Shown here one piece after another: positions 40,406 to 50,432 of a stretch of DNA of 64,000 nucleotides. The translations under genes were made by a program, and so were the position numbers. Every line of letters begins with the position of its first letter. The first letter of the stretch is position 1. The stretch covers positions 1-64,000 of the forward strand of contig JAPLEF010000054.1 of the NCBI GenBank assembly GCA_026391525.1, in the 5' to 3' direction. Source of the stretch: Sphingobacteriales bacterium (GTDB taxonomy: Bacteria; Bacteroidota; Bacteroidia; Chitinophagales; Chitinophagaceae). The notes under the pieces were generated by a model. The model did no database searches, was not told the DNA's origin, and saw only the letters and a program-made list of their open reading frames with translations.

Positions 40406-41425
40406 ATGAACCGTAAGAATTTTCTCCGTTCAACACTGGGAACTTTAGCTGCATTACCTGTTAAAAGTTTGAGTGATGGTTTTTCGGAAGAACCTAGATC
40501 GATAGTTACGCCTCCATATCTTCAATCTAATGATATCATTGGCATTTGTGCACCCGGAGGTTATGTAGATTTGATCGATCTGGAAACTGCCATTCAGCGG
40601 TTAAAAGAATGGGGATTTTCGGTAAAGATTGGCAGCCGTATTGGAAGGCGCGATTTTAGCATGGGGGGAACCGATGAAGAACGATTGTCCGATTTTCAGG
40701 AGTTGCTTAACGATCGTTCTGTAAAAGCGATTCTTTGTGCCAGAGGAGGTTATGGGTCGGTAAGGATCATCGACCGTTTAGATTTTACCCGGTTTGAAAA
40801 ATACCCGAAGTGGATCATCGGTTTTAGCGACATCACTGTTTTTCACAGCCATCTTCATCAGCACCTGAAAGTAGCCAGTATCCATGCCAAAATGTGCAAT
40901 AGTTTTCCTTCCGATTGGGCCATGGCCGAGCCATTGCAAAGAACATCCATCGAATCTATACGTGATTGCCTCACCGGAAAAAAAATGATTTACGAATCAC
41001 CCTATCATTCCCAACAACTTTCCGGAAAGTGCTCAGGACTTTTAGTTGGGGGCAATCTGAAAACCATTGAATCATTGTCGGCCAGCGTGAGCGATATTTC
41101 CACTAAAGGCAAAATTCTTTTTTTAGAGGATACCGGCGAATACCTGTACAGTATCGACCGGATGTTTTGGAATGTTCTGCGTTCAGGAAAATTACAAAAC
41201 CTGGCCGGCCTCATCATAGGAGGTTTTAAAATCAAGCAGGATGAACCGGGAGAGGAGTTTGGACGCAGCCTCCAGGAAATTATACTCGAAAAAGCACGGC
41301 AGTTTGGATATCCCGTAGCTTTTGATTTTCCGGTGGGGCACCAAAAACACAATATGGCCCTTAAATGCGGCATCATGCATCAGCTTGATGTAAGTTCATC
41401 ATCCGTTACCTTAACTGAAATCTAA
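40406..41425 (+). CDS. LD-carboxypeptidase (peptidase S66), exported paralog
   Basis: MNRKNFLRSTLGTLAALPV leader; IIGICAPGGYVDLIDLETAIQRLKEWGF, ILCARGGYGSVRIIDRLDF, LVGGNLKTIESL. Confidence 0.92.
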   Translation: MNRKNFLRSTLGTLAALPVKSLSDGFSEEPRSIVTPPYLQSNDIIGICAPGGYVDLIDLETAIQRLKEWGFSVKIGSRIGRRDFSMGGTDEERLSDFQELLNDRSVKAILCARGGYGSVRIIDRLDFTRFEKYPKWIIGFSDITVFHSHLHQHLKVASIHAKMCNSFPSDWAMAEPLQRTSIESIRDCLTGKKMIYESPYHSQQLSGKCSGLLVGGNLKTIESLSASVSDISTKGKILFLEDTGEYLYSIDRMFWNVLRSGKLQNLAGLIIGGFKIKQDEPGEEFGRSLQEIILEKARQFGYPVAFDFPVGHQKHNMALKCGIMHQLDVSSSSVTLTEI

Positions 41426-41513
41426 TCAGGTGTGAACTGAATTTCAAATCAGGCAGAATCGATTATCTTGCGCAGGCAAAATCGGGGTTTAAATTTCAAA
41501 AAATGTATTTACC

Positions 41514-43664
41514 ATGAAACTGTTAATGAGCAGCCTTGTACTTTTCCTGTTTTCAACCATTTCGTTTGCACAGCAAAAGCAATTGACGATGGAAGAAGCC
41601 ATCCTTGGCGCCAGAACCACACTTGCTCCTGAAAATCTCAAACAACTGCAATTCATCAAGGGCAGCAACGAGTATGTTTATCTGAAAAAGGAAGCCGGAA
41701 CCGAGCAATGGGTTACCGGAAATTTTTCGGCACCGGCAGAAAAACCTTTTTTATCGCTCACCCAATTCAATGCTGCTCTGCGAACGGCCCAGTTGGATAC
41801 AGTAGCTGCTTTCCCGGGAATGCAGTTTCAGTATGATTCGGTAACGGCAATGGTTAAAGGACAGAAGATCGCTTACCGCTATAGATCCGGACAAGTTATT
41901 GTTTTGGCCGATAAGAAGAAATTACTAAGGGAAAACCTTGATGAAAGCAAAACAGGATTAGCTGCCTATCTCGACAGTTTTAATTTGTATGTTGCCAATG
42001 GAAGTAACGTGAAACAAGTTACAACCGACGGCAGCGAAAAAATCGTTTATGCATCAACGGTACATCAAAGTGAATTCGGTATCACCAAAGGTACTTTCTG
42101 GAATAATCAGGGAAACGCTTTAGCTTTTTACCGCATGGATCAATCGAAAGTGCAGCCTTACCCTTTAGTAGACTGGAGCCAACGCCCTGCGCAGGAGAAA
42201 TCGCTTTACTATCCCATGGCTGGTAATGAAAGCCATACCGTTACAGTGGGTATCTATCATGCCGCTCTACAAAAAACTACTTGGGTAAATGCAGCCGGGC
42301 CCGCAGAACAATACCTTACCAATATTTGTTGGAGCCCGGATGATGCTTATCTCTTCATCGTAGTGGTGAACAGGGCACAGGATCATTTCTGGGTGAATCA
42401 ATATCATGCCGGTACTGGCGCTTTTGTAAAAACATTATTTGAAGAAGATGATCCAAAATATGCTGAACCTCTTGTACCGATGCTTTTTGTAAAGAACAAG
42501 CCTGAGCAGTTCATCTGGCAAAGCAGAAGAGATGGCTGGAACCATCTTTATCTCTATAATGCTGATGGCAGTTTGGTAAAACAGCTTACCAAAGGCGATT
42601 GGGATGTGGTGGATGTGAAAGGTTTTGATGAAAGCGGATCACAACTTTTTTTCACCTCAACTCAATCTTCACCACTCTCCCGAAACCTTTCTTCCGTAAC
42701 GATGAAAACCGGTGCAATTAAAGCGGTTACTTCAGGTGCCTTAATGCACAATTGTATTATCAGTGCTGATGGAAGTACGGTGATAGATATATCCAGCAGT
42801 ACCGATAATCCAAGAAAGGTGCAGTTAATTGATGTGAAATCGGGTAAATCAAAATTGCTTTTGCAGGCCACTAACCCTACTGCCAATTATGCAACAGGAG
42901 AACTTTCAGTTTTCCCCATCACCGGTAAATCGGGTGATCAGCTTTATGCAAGGATGTATAAACCAACAGGATTCAATAGTGCCAAAAAATATCCTGTTAT
43001 CGTTTACTGGTATGGAGGTCCGCATGCGCAATTGATTCTTAACAGCTGGAATGGCGGGGCAGGCGATTATTGGTTTCAATACATGGCAGAGCGGGGTTAT
43101 CTGGTATTCAGCATCGATACCCGTGGCAGCTCTAACCGTGGCAAGGCTTTTGAACAAGCTATATTCCGCAAGGCAGGTGAAGCCCAGATGGAAGATCTTC
43201 TCACCGGTATCGATTATCTGAAAAACCTTTCATATGCAGATACATCCAGGATGGGATTGTTTGGCTGGAGTTACGGCGGCTTCCTCACCACTGCATTCAT
43301 GCTCAGGCATCCCGGAATTTTTAAAGCGGCTGTTGCCGGTGGCCCTGTGATGGATTGGAGTTATTATGAAATCATGTATACAGAAAGGTACATGGACAAA
43401 CCCCAGGAAAATCCGGAGGGGTATGCAAATAGTAACCTGATCAGCCAGGCAGGTAAGTTGAAAGGCAAGTTGTTATTGATTCATGGCCTGCAGGATAATG
43501 TAGTACTGCAACAGCATTCAGTATTATTTGTGAAAGCTGCAGTTGATAAAGGCGTGCAGGTAGATTATATGATTTACCCGGGGCACGAACACAATGTGTT
43601 GGGTAAAGACAGGGTTCATCTTTATCAAAAAGTTACGGATTATTTTATGCTGCATCTTCCCTAA
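41514..43664 (+). CDS. S9 family peptidase (DPP4-type)
   Basis: Signal peptide; PVIVYWYGGPHAQLI, FGWSYGGFLTTAFMLRHPGIFKAAVAGGPVMDWSYYEIMYTERYM, HGLQDNVV. Confidence 0.95.
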   Translation: MKLLMSSLVLFLFSTISFAQQKQLTMEEAILGARTTLAPENLKQLQFIKGSNEYVYLKKEAGTEQWVTGNFSAPAEKPFLSLTQFNAALRTAQLDTVAAFPGMQFQYDSVTAMVKGQKIAYRYRSGQVIVLADKKKLLRENLDESKTGLAAYLDSFNLYVANGSNVKQVTTDGSEKIVYASTVHQSEFGITKGTFWNNQGNALAFYRMDQSKVQPYPLVDWSQRPAQEKSLYYPMAGNESHTVTVGIYHAALQKTTWVNAAGPAEQYLTNICWSPDDAYLFIVVVNRAQDHFWVNQYHAGTGAFVKTLFEEDDPKYAEPLVPMLFVKNKPEQFIWQSRRDGWNHLYLYNADGSLVKQLTKGDWDVVDVKGFDESGSQLFFTSTQSSPLSRNLSSVTMKTGAIKAVTSGALMHNCIISADGSTVIDISSSTDNPRKVQLIDVKSGKSKLLLQATNPTANYATGELSVFPITGKSGDQLYARMYKPTGFNSAKKYPVIVYWYGGPHAQLILNSWNGGAGDYWFQYMAERGYLVFSIDTRGSSNRGKAFEQAIFRKAGEAQMEDLLTGIDYLKNLSYADTSRMGLFGWSYGGFLTTAFMLRHPGIFKAAVAGGPVMDWSYYEIMYTERYMDKPQENPEGYANSNLISQAGKLKGKLLLIHGLQDNVVLQQHSVLFVKAAVDKGVQVDYMIYPGHEHNVLGKDRVHLYQKVTDYFMLHLP

Positions 43665-43790
43665 TAAATTAGGAATTCTAAATTGGAAAAAATGGAATCC
43701 CATTTATTTCATCACTAATCAAATTGTTTTTACCATTCGTATAATATTTCACTTTAAAGGCGGTTAAAATTCTTTAACTTTCGGCCAGAA

Positions 43791-44693
43791 ATGGAAATCA
43801 ACCATATGGAGATACTCAATATCAAAAATCTTTCTAAAAACTACGGAACTGTTCAGGCACTTAAACAAGTTAGTTTTTCGGTACCGGCCGGAACGGTATT
43901 TGGAATCCTTGGCCCTAACGGTAGCGGGAAAACGACATTACTGGGCATCGTGATGGATGTATTGAAACCAACTTCCGGCACTTATGAAATTTTTGGACAG
44001 TCGCCTACAGCCGATCAGCGAAAGCAGATTGGGACTTTGCTGGAAACCCCAAATTTCTACCATTACCTTAATGCAGTAGAAAACCTTAAGATAAGTGCAG
44101 CCATAAAAGGAAGGGGAGTTGATGATATAGACCGGGTGCTGGAGGTGGTAGATCTGGCGAAAAGAAAAAATTCAAAATTCAGTACTTACAGCCTTGGGAT
44201 GAAACAACGCTTGGCTATTGGTGCTGCATTACTTGGCAATCCGGATGTGCTGGTTTTTGATGAACCTACCAATGGGCTTGATCCGGTAGGAATTGCTGAA
44301 ATCAGGGAGTTGATTAAAAAACTTTCCAAAGAAGGCAAAACAATCATCATGGCAAGCCACTTGCTTGATGAAGTGGAAAAAGTTTGTACCCATGTGGCCA
44401 TCCTTAAACAAGGTACGCTGATTACTTATGGAGATGTGAATGAGATATTGATCAATGAAGATGTGGTGGAAACTTCCGCTGCCGATCTCGAACAACTCTA
44501 TCAATTGCTGCAACGTATGCCCGGTAAGCTTTCCATCAATAGAAAAGATCAGGTTGTGCAGGTGAATTTTTCATCAGGTACTGCTGATTTGGCTGCGGTA
44601 AACCGTTTCTGTTTTGATGCCGGTATCACCATCACCCATCTCCAACTGAAAAAGAAAAGTCTGGAAACTAAATTTTTAGAGCTTACCCATTAA
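43791..44693 (+). CDS. ABC transporter ATP-binding protein
   Basis: LGPNGSGKTTLLGIVMDVL Walker A, YSLGMKQRLAIGAALLGNPDVLVFDEPTNGLDPVG. The likely start is MEILNIKNLS, a few codons internal. Confidence 0.96.
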   Translation: MEINHMEILNIKNLSKNYGTVQALKQVSFSVPAGTVFGILGPNGSGKTTLLGIVMDVLKPTSGTYEIFGQSPTADQRKQIGTLLETPNFYHYLNAVENLKISAAIKGRGVDDIDRVLEVVDLAKRKNSKFSTYSLGMKQRLAIGAALLGNPDVLVFDEPTNGLDPVGIAEIRELIKKLSKEGKTIIMASHLLDEVEKVCTHVAILKQGTLITYGDVNEILINEDVVETSAADLEQLYQLLQRMPGKLSINRKDQVVQVNFSSGTADLAAVNRFCFDAGITITHLQLKKKSLETKFLELTH

Positions 44694-45535
44694 TGCAAAC
44701 TGCAAGCTATATGCAAAAATTATTACAGATAGAATGGCTTAAACTAAAGAACCACAGACCATTTATCATCATCGCCAGTTTTTTTACCCTTGGGGTATTT
44801 ACTATTAATTATGTTGTGTACATTCTTAATAACACAATTAATAAAGTTCAGGGGGCAGCTCTCATTAAAAGCTCCAATCCTTATGATTTTTATTATACCT
44901 GGCAAACCACCAGTTATTGGACTGGATGGCTATTATTATTACCTTCATTGCTGATCATCATTTTAGTAACTAATGAATTTACTTACCGAACCAATCGTCA
45001 GAATATCATTGATGGATGGAGCCGTAGCCAGTTCATTGAAGTGAAGATGATGCTGGCATTGATTGTTGCCGTTTGTTCAACTTTGCTTGTGGTATTATCT
45101 GCCACTCTTTTCGGATTGCTTTCAGGCTCTTCTTTTTCCACCCATGGTATTTCGCATGTCTTTTTCTTTTTCCTTAAAGCGCTTTCCTATAACGTCATTG
45201 CTGTTTTTATTTCGGTTTGGATTCGCCTCACTGGTTTTGCAATCGGTTCGTTTTTCATCTATATCGGAGCAGAGAATTTCATTTCTATTTTACTAAATAA
45301 TAATTTGAGTTTGAAATTGAGAAATGATTACAATATCGATCTGGGGAGTTTGGGCGATTACCTGCCCATGAATGCGTCAGACGGTTTGCTTACGTTTCCC
45401 GATAACCCGCTCAAAACTATTGCCAAGTCTGCACTTCCAACAGATTATACCTGGCTGGTTGCCTGCTTTGCCGTTGCTTACCTTGTGCTTTTTTTCTGGC
45501 TGAGTAAAAGAAATTACCTGAAGAAAGACCTTTGA
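44693..45535 (+). CDS. ABC-2 type transporter permease
   Basis: Overlapping start/stop with the ATPase gene; about 6 TM helices. Confidence 0.85.
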   Translation: MQTASYMQKLLQIEWLKLKNHRPFIIIASFFTLGVFTINYVVYILNNTINKVQGAALIKSSNPYDFYYTWQTTSYWTGWLLLLPSLLIIILVTNEFTYRTNRQNIIDGWSRSQFIEVKMMLALIVAVCSTLLVVLSATLFGLLSGSSFSTHGISHVFFFFLKALSYNVIAVFISVWIRLTGFAIGSFFIYIGAENFISILLNNNLSLKLRNDYNIDLGSLGDYLPMNASDGLLTFPDNPLKTIAKSALPTDYTWLVACFAVAYLVLFFWLSKRNYLKKDL

Positions 45536-45539
45536 TTTT

Positions 45540-46457
45540 TTAAGGGTAAAGCGATTGTAACGCAGCATCTATACTGGGGTAATGAAAGGTAAATCCGGCT
45601 TCCTTGATTTTTTCTGCGCTAACGGTGCAGCTTTTCAGCACTTCAACACTTCTTTCACCCATCATCAGCTTAAGAACGAATTCAGGCACATGTGCTGAAA
45701 TGAAGAAGTTGCCTTTCATTTTTTTGGCGATACCAAGGGTTAGTTCAGCATTGCTTACCGGAGCGGGTGCAACAGCATTATAAGCGCCATTGATTTCTTT
45801 TTCGATGGCAAAGCAGTACATCCTGCAAAGGTCTTCCAGATGGATCCAGCTTACTTTTTGCTTACCATTTCCAAGGATAGCGGCAATGCCTAAACGAACC
45901 GGTTTTTCGAATTCTTTCAATGCGCCTCCCTCCCTTGTTAAAACGATGCCGGTGCGAAGGGCACAAGTGCGGATACCCATGGCTGAAAAAGGAATAAGAC
46001 TTTCTTCCCAAATCCTGCAGGTTTCCCCAAGGAAATCCTTAGCAGCAGGCGCTGATTCTGAAAATGAAATTCCGGTTGATTGATCAGGGCCGTACCATCC
46101 AATTGCAGATGCGCTGATCACTGCTTTCAGTTGATGTGAGTTGTTTTTGAGCTGATCGGCAATGATATCCATTCCTCTGGTTCTGCTATCGATAATTTCC
46201 TTTTTATAGCGGGCGGTCCATTTTTTTTCAACCACAGCAGCACCTGCCAGATGAATGATGTACTCCGTTTCATCCAATGCGGTTTTATCTATTTTTCCGA
46301 GTGTAAGATCCCAGATTGCATATTGTATTCCGGTAGCAGGGGCCTGAGTTGGGATTTTGCGGGTCAGAATGGTAACCTTATGCCCATGTGAGTGTAACAT
46401 TTTAGTTAACGCTTTTCCCACCAATCCGGTGCCACCGGTGATTAATATTTTTGCCAT
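45540..46457 (-). CDS. TIGR01777 family NAD(P)-dependent epimerase-like protein
   Basis: MAKILITGGTGLVGKALTKMLHSHGHKVTILTR, IGWYGPDQ, LRTGIVLTREGGAL; start moved to 46457. Confidence 0.92.
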   Translation of the reverse strand: MAKILITGGTGLVGKALTKMLHSHGHKVTILTRKIPTQAPATGIQYAIWDLTLGKIDKTALDETEYIIHLAGAAVVEKKWTARYKKEIIDSRTRGMDIIADQLKNNSHQLKAVISASAIGWYGPDQSTGISFSESAPAAKDFLGETCRIWEESLIPFSAMGIRTCALRTGIVLTREGGALKEFEKPVRLGIAAILGNGKQKVSWIHLEDLCRMYCFAIEKEINGAYNAVAPAPVSNAELTLGIAKKMKGNFFISAHVPEFVLKLMMGERSVEVLKSCTVSAEKIKEAGFTFHYPSIDAALQSLYP

Positions 46458-46538
46458 GGTTATTTTTGTATTCAACAATGCCATTACAAAATTGTTGTGC
46501 TGCCGATAATAATGTAATTTTAATACAAAGATCGTTGC

Positions 46539-48053
46539 ATGAAACATCATTACCTCAACTGTTTATTTTTTTTCCTTACTGTGCACTACGCAGTGGCACA
46601 AAAAATGACTTTTTCTGAAATTAACCGCCGTGACAATCAGGATATGTATTTTGAAATCTTAGGAAAGTTCGGCACAGATATATTGGTATATAAATCGATT
46701 AGCCGTGAACACGAATTATCGCGCTATGATGCTGAAATGAAACAGGTATCCACTGTAAAACTAGATTATCTTCCTGAAAGGATATTCAATATCGACTTTA
46801 TCAACTATCCTACTTATTGTTATCTCATCTATCAGCATCAACGCAATGGCATTGTGTATTGTAATGCGGTGAAAGTAGATCAGGAAGGTAAGGCAGTTGG
46901 AGCCGTCCGTTTGCTGGATACAACACGTATCGGTTTTTTTGCCGACAATAAAATATACACAACTACTTTTAGTGAGGACAAGAAAAAATTGCTCATCTAC
47001 AAGAAACACGTAAAGAATGACAACCTTACTATCGTTACCAAATTATTTGATGCAGATCTGAACCAGATTGACAGCACTCATCAATTTCTGCAGTTTGATG
47101 ACCGTAAGGAAGTGTACAGTGATATTTATGTAGACAATGAAGGAACAGTGGTATATGCGAAAGAGAAAAAGAAAACATCCAACGATAACACCAGTGATCT
47201 GGAACTTTGGTTGCATCAACCCGGAGCGATGGAGTTTGAACATACCCAGGTTTCACTTCAGAAAAAATATATTGAAGAGGCTTCTATCAAGATAGACAAC
47301 CTGAACCGGCAATACATTGTAAATTCCTTTTATTATAGCAGCCGTAGGGGTAGTATAGAAGGGCTTTTCACCACGATTGTAAAAAAAGAATCGCTTCAGT
47401 TACCACGGGCGGCTTTCAATCCTTTTTCCGATTCGCTTCGCTCAACCATCAATTCTTCCGATCAATACAAATTTGTTTTTGATAACCTGACTACCAGAAA
47501 TATAGTGGTGAAGAAAACCGGTGGATTCTTCATTGCAGCAGAAGATTTCTATTCTGAAACACGATCATTCAATAATGCATGGAACAGGAATTATTACAAT
47601 AACTTTCCGAATACTACTATGAATGACTTTTATCTTTACAATCCTTACTTTTACGGATATAGGCCGTGGAGCAGCTTTAACGGCGATCAGAGTACCCGGT
47701 ATTATTACGACGATATTGTCATCCTCAGCATAGATAGTTCTTTAAAACTGGTTTGGAATAATATCATCCATAAGAAACAATATGATGTAGACAATGATAA
47801 TTTTCTTTCTTATTCAATAATTAATGCAGGCGGCGAAGTACATTTTTTATTCATCGAAAAGGACCGGCAAAAGCATATTCTCAGTAACCAGGGTATATTA
47901 CCCGGAGGGGAAATCAACCGATATCCAACTTTACGAAGCACTGAAAATGGAATAGAGTTCATGCCTCGTTTGGGAAAACAGGTTGGCGCAAGGGTCATGA
48001 TTATGCCATTTATTCAACGGGGTAAGATAGGCTTTGCAAGGATTGATTTTTAA
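46539..48053 (+). CDS. Uncharacterised secreted protein (504 aa)
   Basis: Signal peptide MKHHYLNCLFFFLTVHYAVAQ; long Tyr/Asn-rich protein; no family recognised. Confidence 0.8.
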   Translation: MKHHYLNCLFFFLTVHYAVAQKMTFSEINRRDNQDMYFEILGKFGTDILVYKSISREHELSRYDAEMKQVSTVKLDYLPERIFNIDFINYPTYCYLIYQHQRNGIVYCNAVKVDQEGKAVGAVRLLDTTRIGFFADNKIYTTTFSEDKKKLLIYKKHVKNDNLTIVTKLFDADLNQIDSTHQFLQFDDRKEVYSDIYVDNEGTVVYAKEKKKTSNDNTSDLELWLHQPGAMEFEHTQVSLQKKYIEEASIKIDNLNRQYIVNSFYYSSRRGSIEGLFTTIVKKESLQLPRAAFNPFSDSLRSTINSSDQYKFVFDNLTTRNIVVKKTGGFFIAAEDFYSETRSFNNAWNRNYYNNFPNTTMNDFYLYNPYFYGYRPWSSFNGDQSTRYYYDDIVILSIDSSLKLVWNNIIHKKQYDVDNDNFLSYSIINAGGEVHFLFIEKDRQKHILSNQGILPGGEINRYPTLRSTENGIEFMPRLGKQVGARVMIMPFIQRGKIGFARIDF

Positions 48054-48138
48054 TATGCTTCGGATCTCGTTTTTTCCTGCTGAGTAAACTATGTATTTTG
48101 TATTCTTAATCCATTATTTTCGACTTTAAAATTTTCAA

Positions 48139-49140
48139 GTGACCGGCACCTTTAAAGCCAATATTCCTTATAATCAGTTTTTGTTGCTGCTTTATGGTTT
48201 TTTATTGAAGCTGCCCATGTTTATCAGTCCGGCTGTACCCTCAGCGTCTAAATCTGATGCGTTTTTATATAAGGAATTGCTCGCTTTGTTATTACCGTTA
48301 GGAAAAGGATTCCCTTTTATCTACAGTATCATTGCTTTTTTTCTCTTATATTCTCAAGCGTTAAGTTTGAATAGAATGGTGAATCAACAACGGCTTTTGC
48401 CTAAGCCCAATTATCTCACCGGCATGTTTTATCTGTTGATCACTTCTATATTTCCTGGATGGTATGGTTTGCATGCAGCATTGATAGCAGCAACATTATT
48501 GATTTGGATACTTTCTAAACTATGTACTATTGGGAATGACCCTAAAATAAAATTCACTTTGTTCAACATTGGTATGGTTGCTGGAATCTGCACCTTTTTC
48601 TATTTTCCTGCCATTATTTATGTATTGCTTATTCTTGCCGCTTTGGCTATTACCCGAACCTTTAAACTCCCTGAATGGCTGATGGTTTTTCTGGGTATTG
48701 CTACTCCCTATTATTTCTTATGGGCCTGGTTGTTTCTCACCGGAAGGCCTTCGAATTTATTGGCTCCCACATTTGCCATGAGTAAAGTAGTCGTGCCAAC
48801 CAGCATATGGTCTTGGGTAGCCATTTCGCTATTACTCGTGCTTTTAGCAGTAGGCATAGTGTTTATCCAAAAAAGTATGCGGAGGTTACTGGTGCAAAGC
48901 CGGAAAAACTGGACGGTTATCTATCTTTTTCTATTACTTGCTATGATCATCCCATTCCTTAACAAACAACCCGCACTCTATTATTGGATGCTCTCATCCA
49001 TACCATTATCCGCCATAGCTGCAGCGGCATTTTTTTTTCCGGAGCGGAAGTGGTTCAGTTTCGTGGTGCATTGGGGGTTGGTTGCAATGATTGTTGTTCT
49101 TGGCGGAATATATGTGATGAATTCAGGAAAGCTGTCGTAA
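48139..49140 (+). CDS. Polytopic membrane protein, DUF6427-like
   Basis: GTG start; about 10 hydrophobic segments; family assignment from memory only. Confidence 0.65.
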   Translation: MTGTFKANIPYNQFLLLLYGFLLKLPMFISPAVPSASKSDAFLYKELLALLLPLGKGFPFIYSIIAFFLLYSQALSLNRMVNQQRLLPKPNYLTGMFYLLITSIFPGWYGLHAALIAATLLIWILSKLCTIGNDPKIKFTLFNIGMVAGICTFFYFPAIIYVLLILAALAITRTFKLPEWLMVFLGIATPYYFLWAWLFLTGRPSNLLAPTFAMSKVVVPTSIWSWVAISLLLVLLAVGIVFIQKSMRRLLVQSRKNWTVIYLFLLLAMIIPFLNKQPALYYWMLSSIPLSAIAAAAFFFPERKWFSFVVHWGLVAMIVVLGGIYVMNSGKLS

Positions 49141-49173
49141 TTTTACAACTTTCAGAAGCAAAACTTTTATATA

Positions 49174-49845
49174 ATGAAATTTGGTGTGGTGGTTTTTCCT
49201 GGTTCAAATTGCGACAGGGATATGATTGAAACCCTCAGTTCAGATCTCAACCAGGAAGTTCGGGTGCTTTGGCATAAAGACCGCGACCTCAGTGATTTCA
49301 AGAGCAATGATTGCATCTTGTTGCCCGGTGGGTTTAGTTATGGTGATTACCTGCGTTGTGGTGCTATTGCCCGGTTTAGTCCGATGATGCAATCGGTAAT
49401 CGATTTTGCATCAGCTGGCGGTAAAGTGCTTGGGGTTTGTAACGGTTTCCAGATTCTTTGTGAAAGCGGGCTCCTGCCCGGCGTATTATTGCGCAATGCA
49501 AAGCAACAGTTTGTTTGTAAGAATGTATATGTAAAGAATGAGCGGCAGCCAGATGGCCAGGTGCTCAAAATTCCAATTGCGCACGGTGAAGGCAGGTATT
49601 TCGCCTCTGCTGAAACTTTGGAAATACTCTATGCAAACAATCAGGTTATTTATCGTTATTGTAATGAATTGGGTGACATAGATGAGCAAAGCAATCCTAA
49701 CGGGGCAATCGATCATATTGCCGGTATCTGTAATGCTGCCGGAAATGTTTTTGGAATGATGCCACATCCGGAGAGAGCTTGCAGCAATGCTTTGGCAAAT
49801 CAAGACGGACGGAGGGTTTTTGCCTCTTTGTTAGCTATCGGTTAG
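49174..49845 (+). CDS. purQ: Phosphoribosylformylglycinamidine synthase subunit PurQ
   Basis: KFGVVVFPGSNCDRDMIETL, LGVCNGFQILCESGLLPG, GMMPHPERA. Confidence 0.97.
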   Translation: MKFGVVVFPGSNCDRDMIETLSSDLNQEVRVLWHKDRDLSDFKSNDCILLPGGFSYGDYLRCGAIARFSPMMQSVIDFASAGGKVLGVCNGFQILCESGLLPGVLLRNAKQQFVCKNVYVKNERQPDGQVLKIPIAHGEGRYFASAETLEILYANNQVIYRYCNELGDIDEQSNPNGAIDHIAGICNAAGNVFGMMPHPERACSNALANQDGRRVFASLLAIG

Positions 49846-49888
49846 TCAGAATTAACAGTTCTAAAGCAATACGCGGCAACTTAAAAAG

Positions 49889-49896
49889 TAAATTTG
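49889..49896 (+). promoter_or_regulatory. Candidate -7 box upstream of the DsbD N-domain gene
   Basis: TAAATTTG matches TAnnTTTG, 26 bp upstream of ATG 49923. Confidence 0.35.
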
Positions 49897-49922
49897 CCGT
49901 ATTATATCATAATCACATTTAC

Positions 49923-50381
49923 ATGAAACATCTTATTGCTCTGATCCTATTATTTGGAAGTTGCATGAGTTTAGCATCAGCACAAATTGCAAACCCGGTT
50001 AAGTGGAGTTATGAAGCTAAAAAAACAGGAGATAAAAAGTACGACATCATTGTAACAGCATTGTTAGATCCCGAATGGCATATCTACGCACAAGATGCTG
50101 GTGAAGGTCCGGAACCTACTTCCTTTGTATTTACAGCAAATCCACTGCTTACTTTAGATGGAAAGGTTAAAGAAGTAGGAAAGCTGGAAAAGAGTTATGA
50201 CCCCAATTTCAAATCCACGCTGAAATTTTACAGTAACAGGGTTTCTTTTGTCCAAAAAGTAAAAGTTAAATCAAGCGCATCAACTGTTTTCAAAGGCACG
50301 ATTACTTACATGGTTTGTAATAATAAAAAATGCTTGCCTCCAAAAGATTTGCCGTTTTCCGTTAAATTAGAAAATAAATAA
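49923..50381 (+). CDS. Stand-alone DsbD N-terminal (nDsbD-like) domain protein
   Basis: Signal peptide MKHLIALILLFGSCMSLASAQ; WHIYAQDAGEGPEPTSF; MVCNNKKCLPPKDLPFSV (Cys pair with PP). Confidence 0.8.
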   Translation: MKHLIALILLFGSCMSLASAQIANPVKWSYEAKKTGDKKYDIIVTALLDPEWHIYAQDAGEGPEPTSFVFTANPLLTLDGKVKEVGKLEKSYDPNFKSTLKFYSNRVSFVQKVKVKSSASTVFKGTITYMVCNNKKCLPPKDLPFSVKLENK

Positions 50382-50397
50382 TCCTACTTTCTTTATC

Positions 50398-50421
50398 ATC
50401 CCGAACATTTCGGGATTTTTT
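50398..50421 (+). terminator. Rho-independent terminator between nDsbD and DsbD genes
   Basis: ATCCCGAA-CAT-TTCGGGAT followed by a T run (TTTTTT including the last stem T). Confidence 0.85.
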
Positions 50422-50432
50422 ATGCTGAACAA

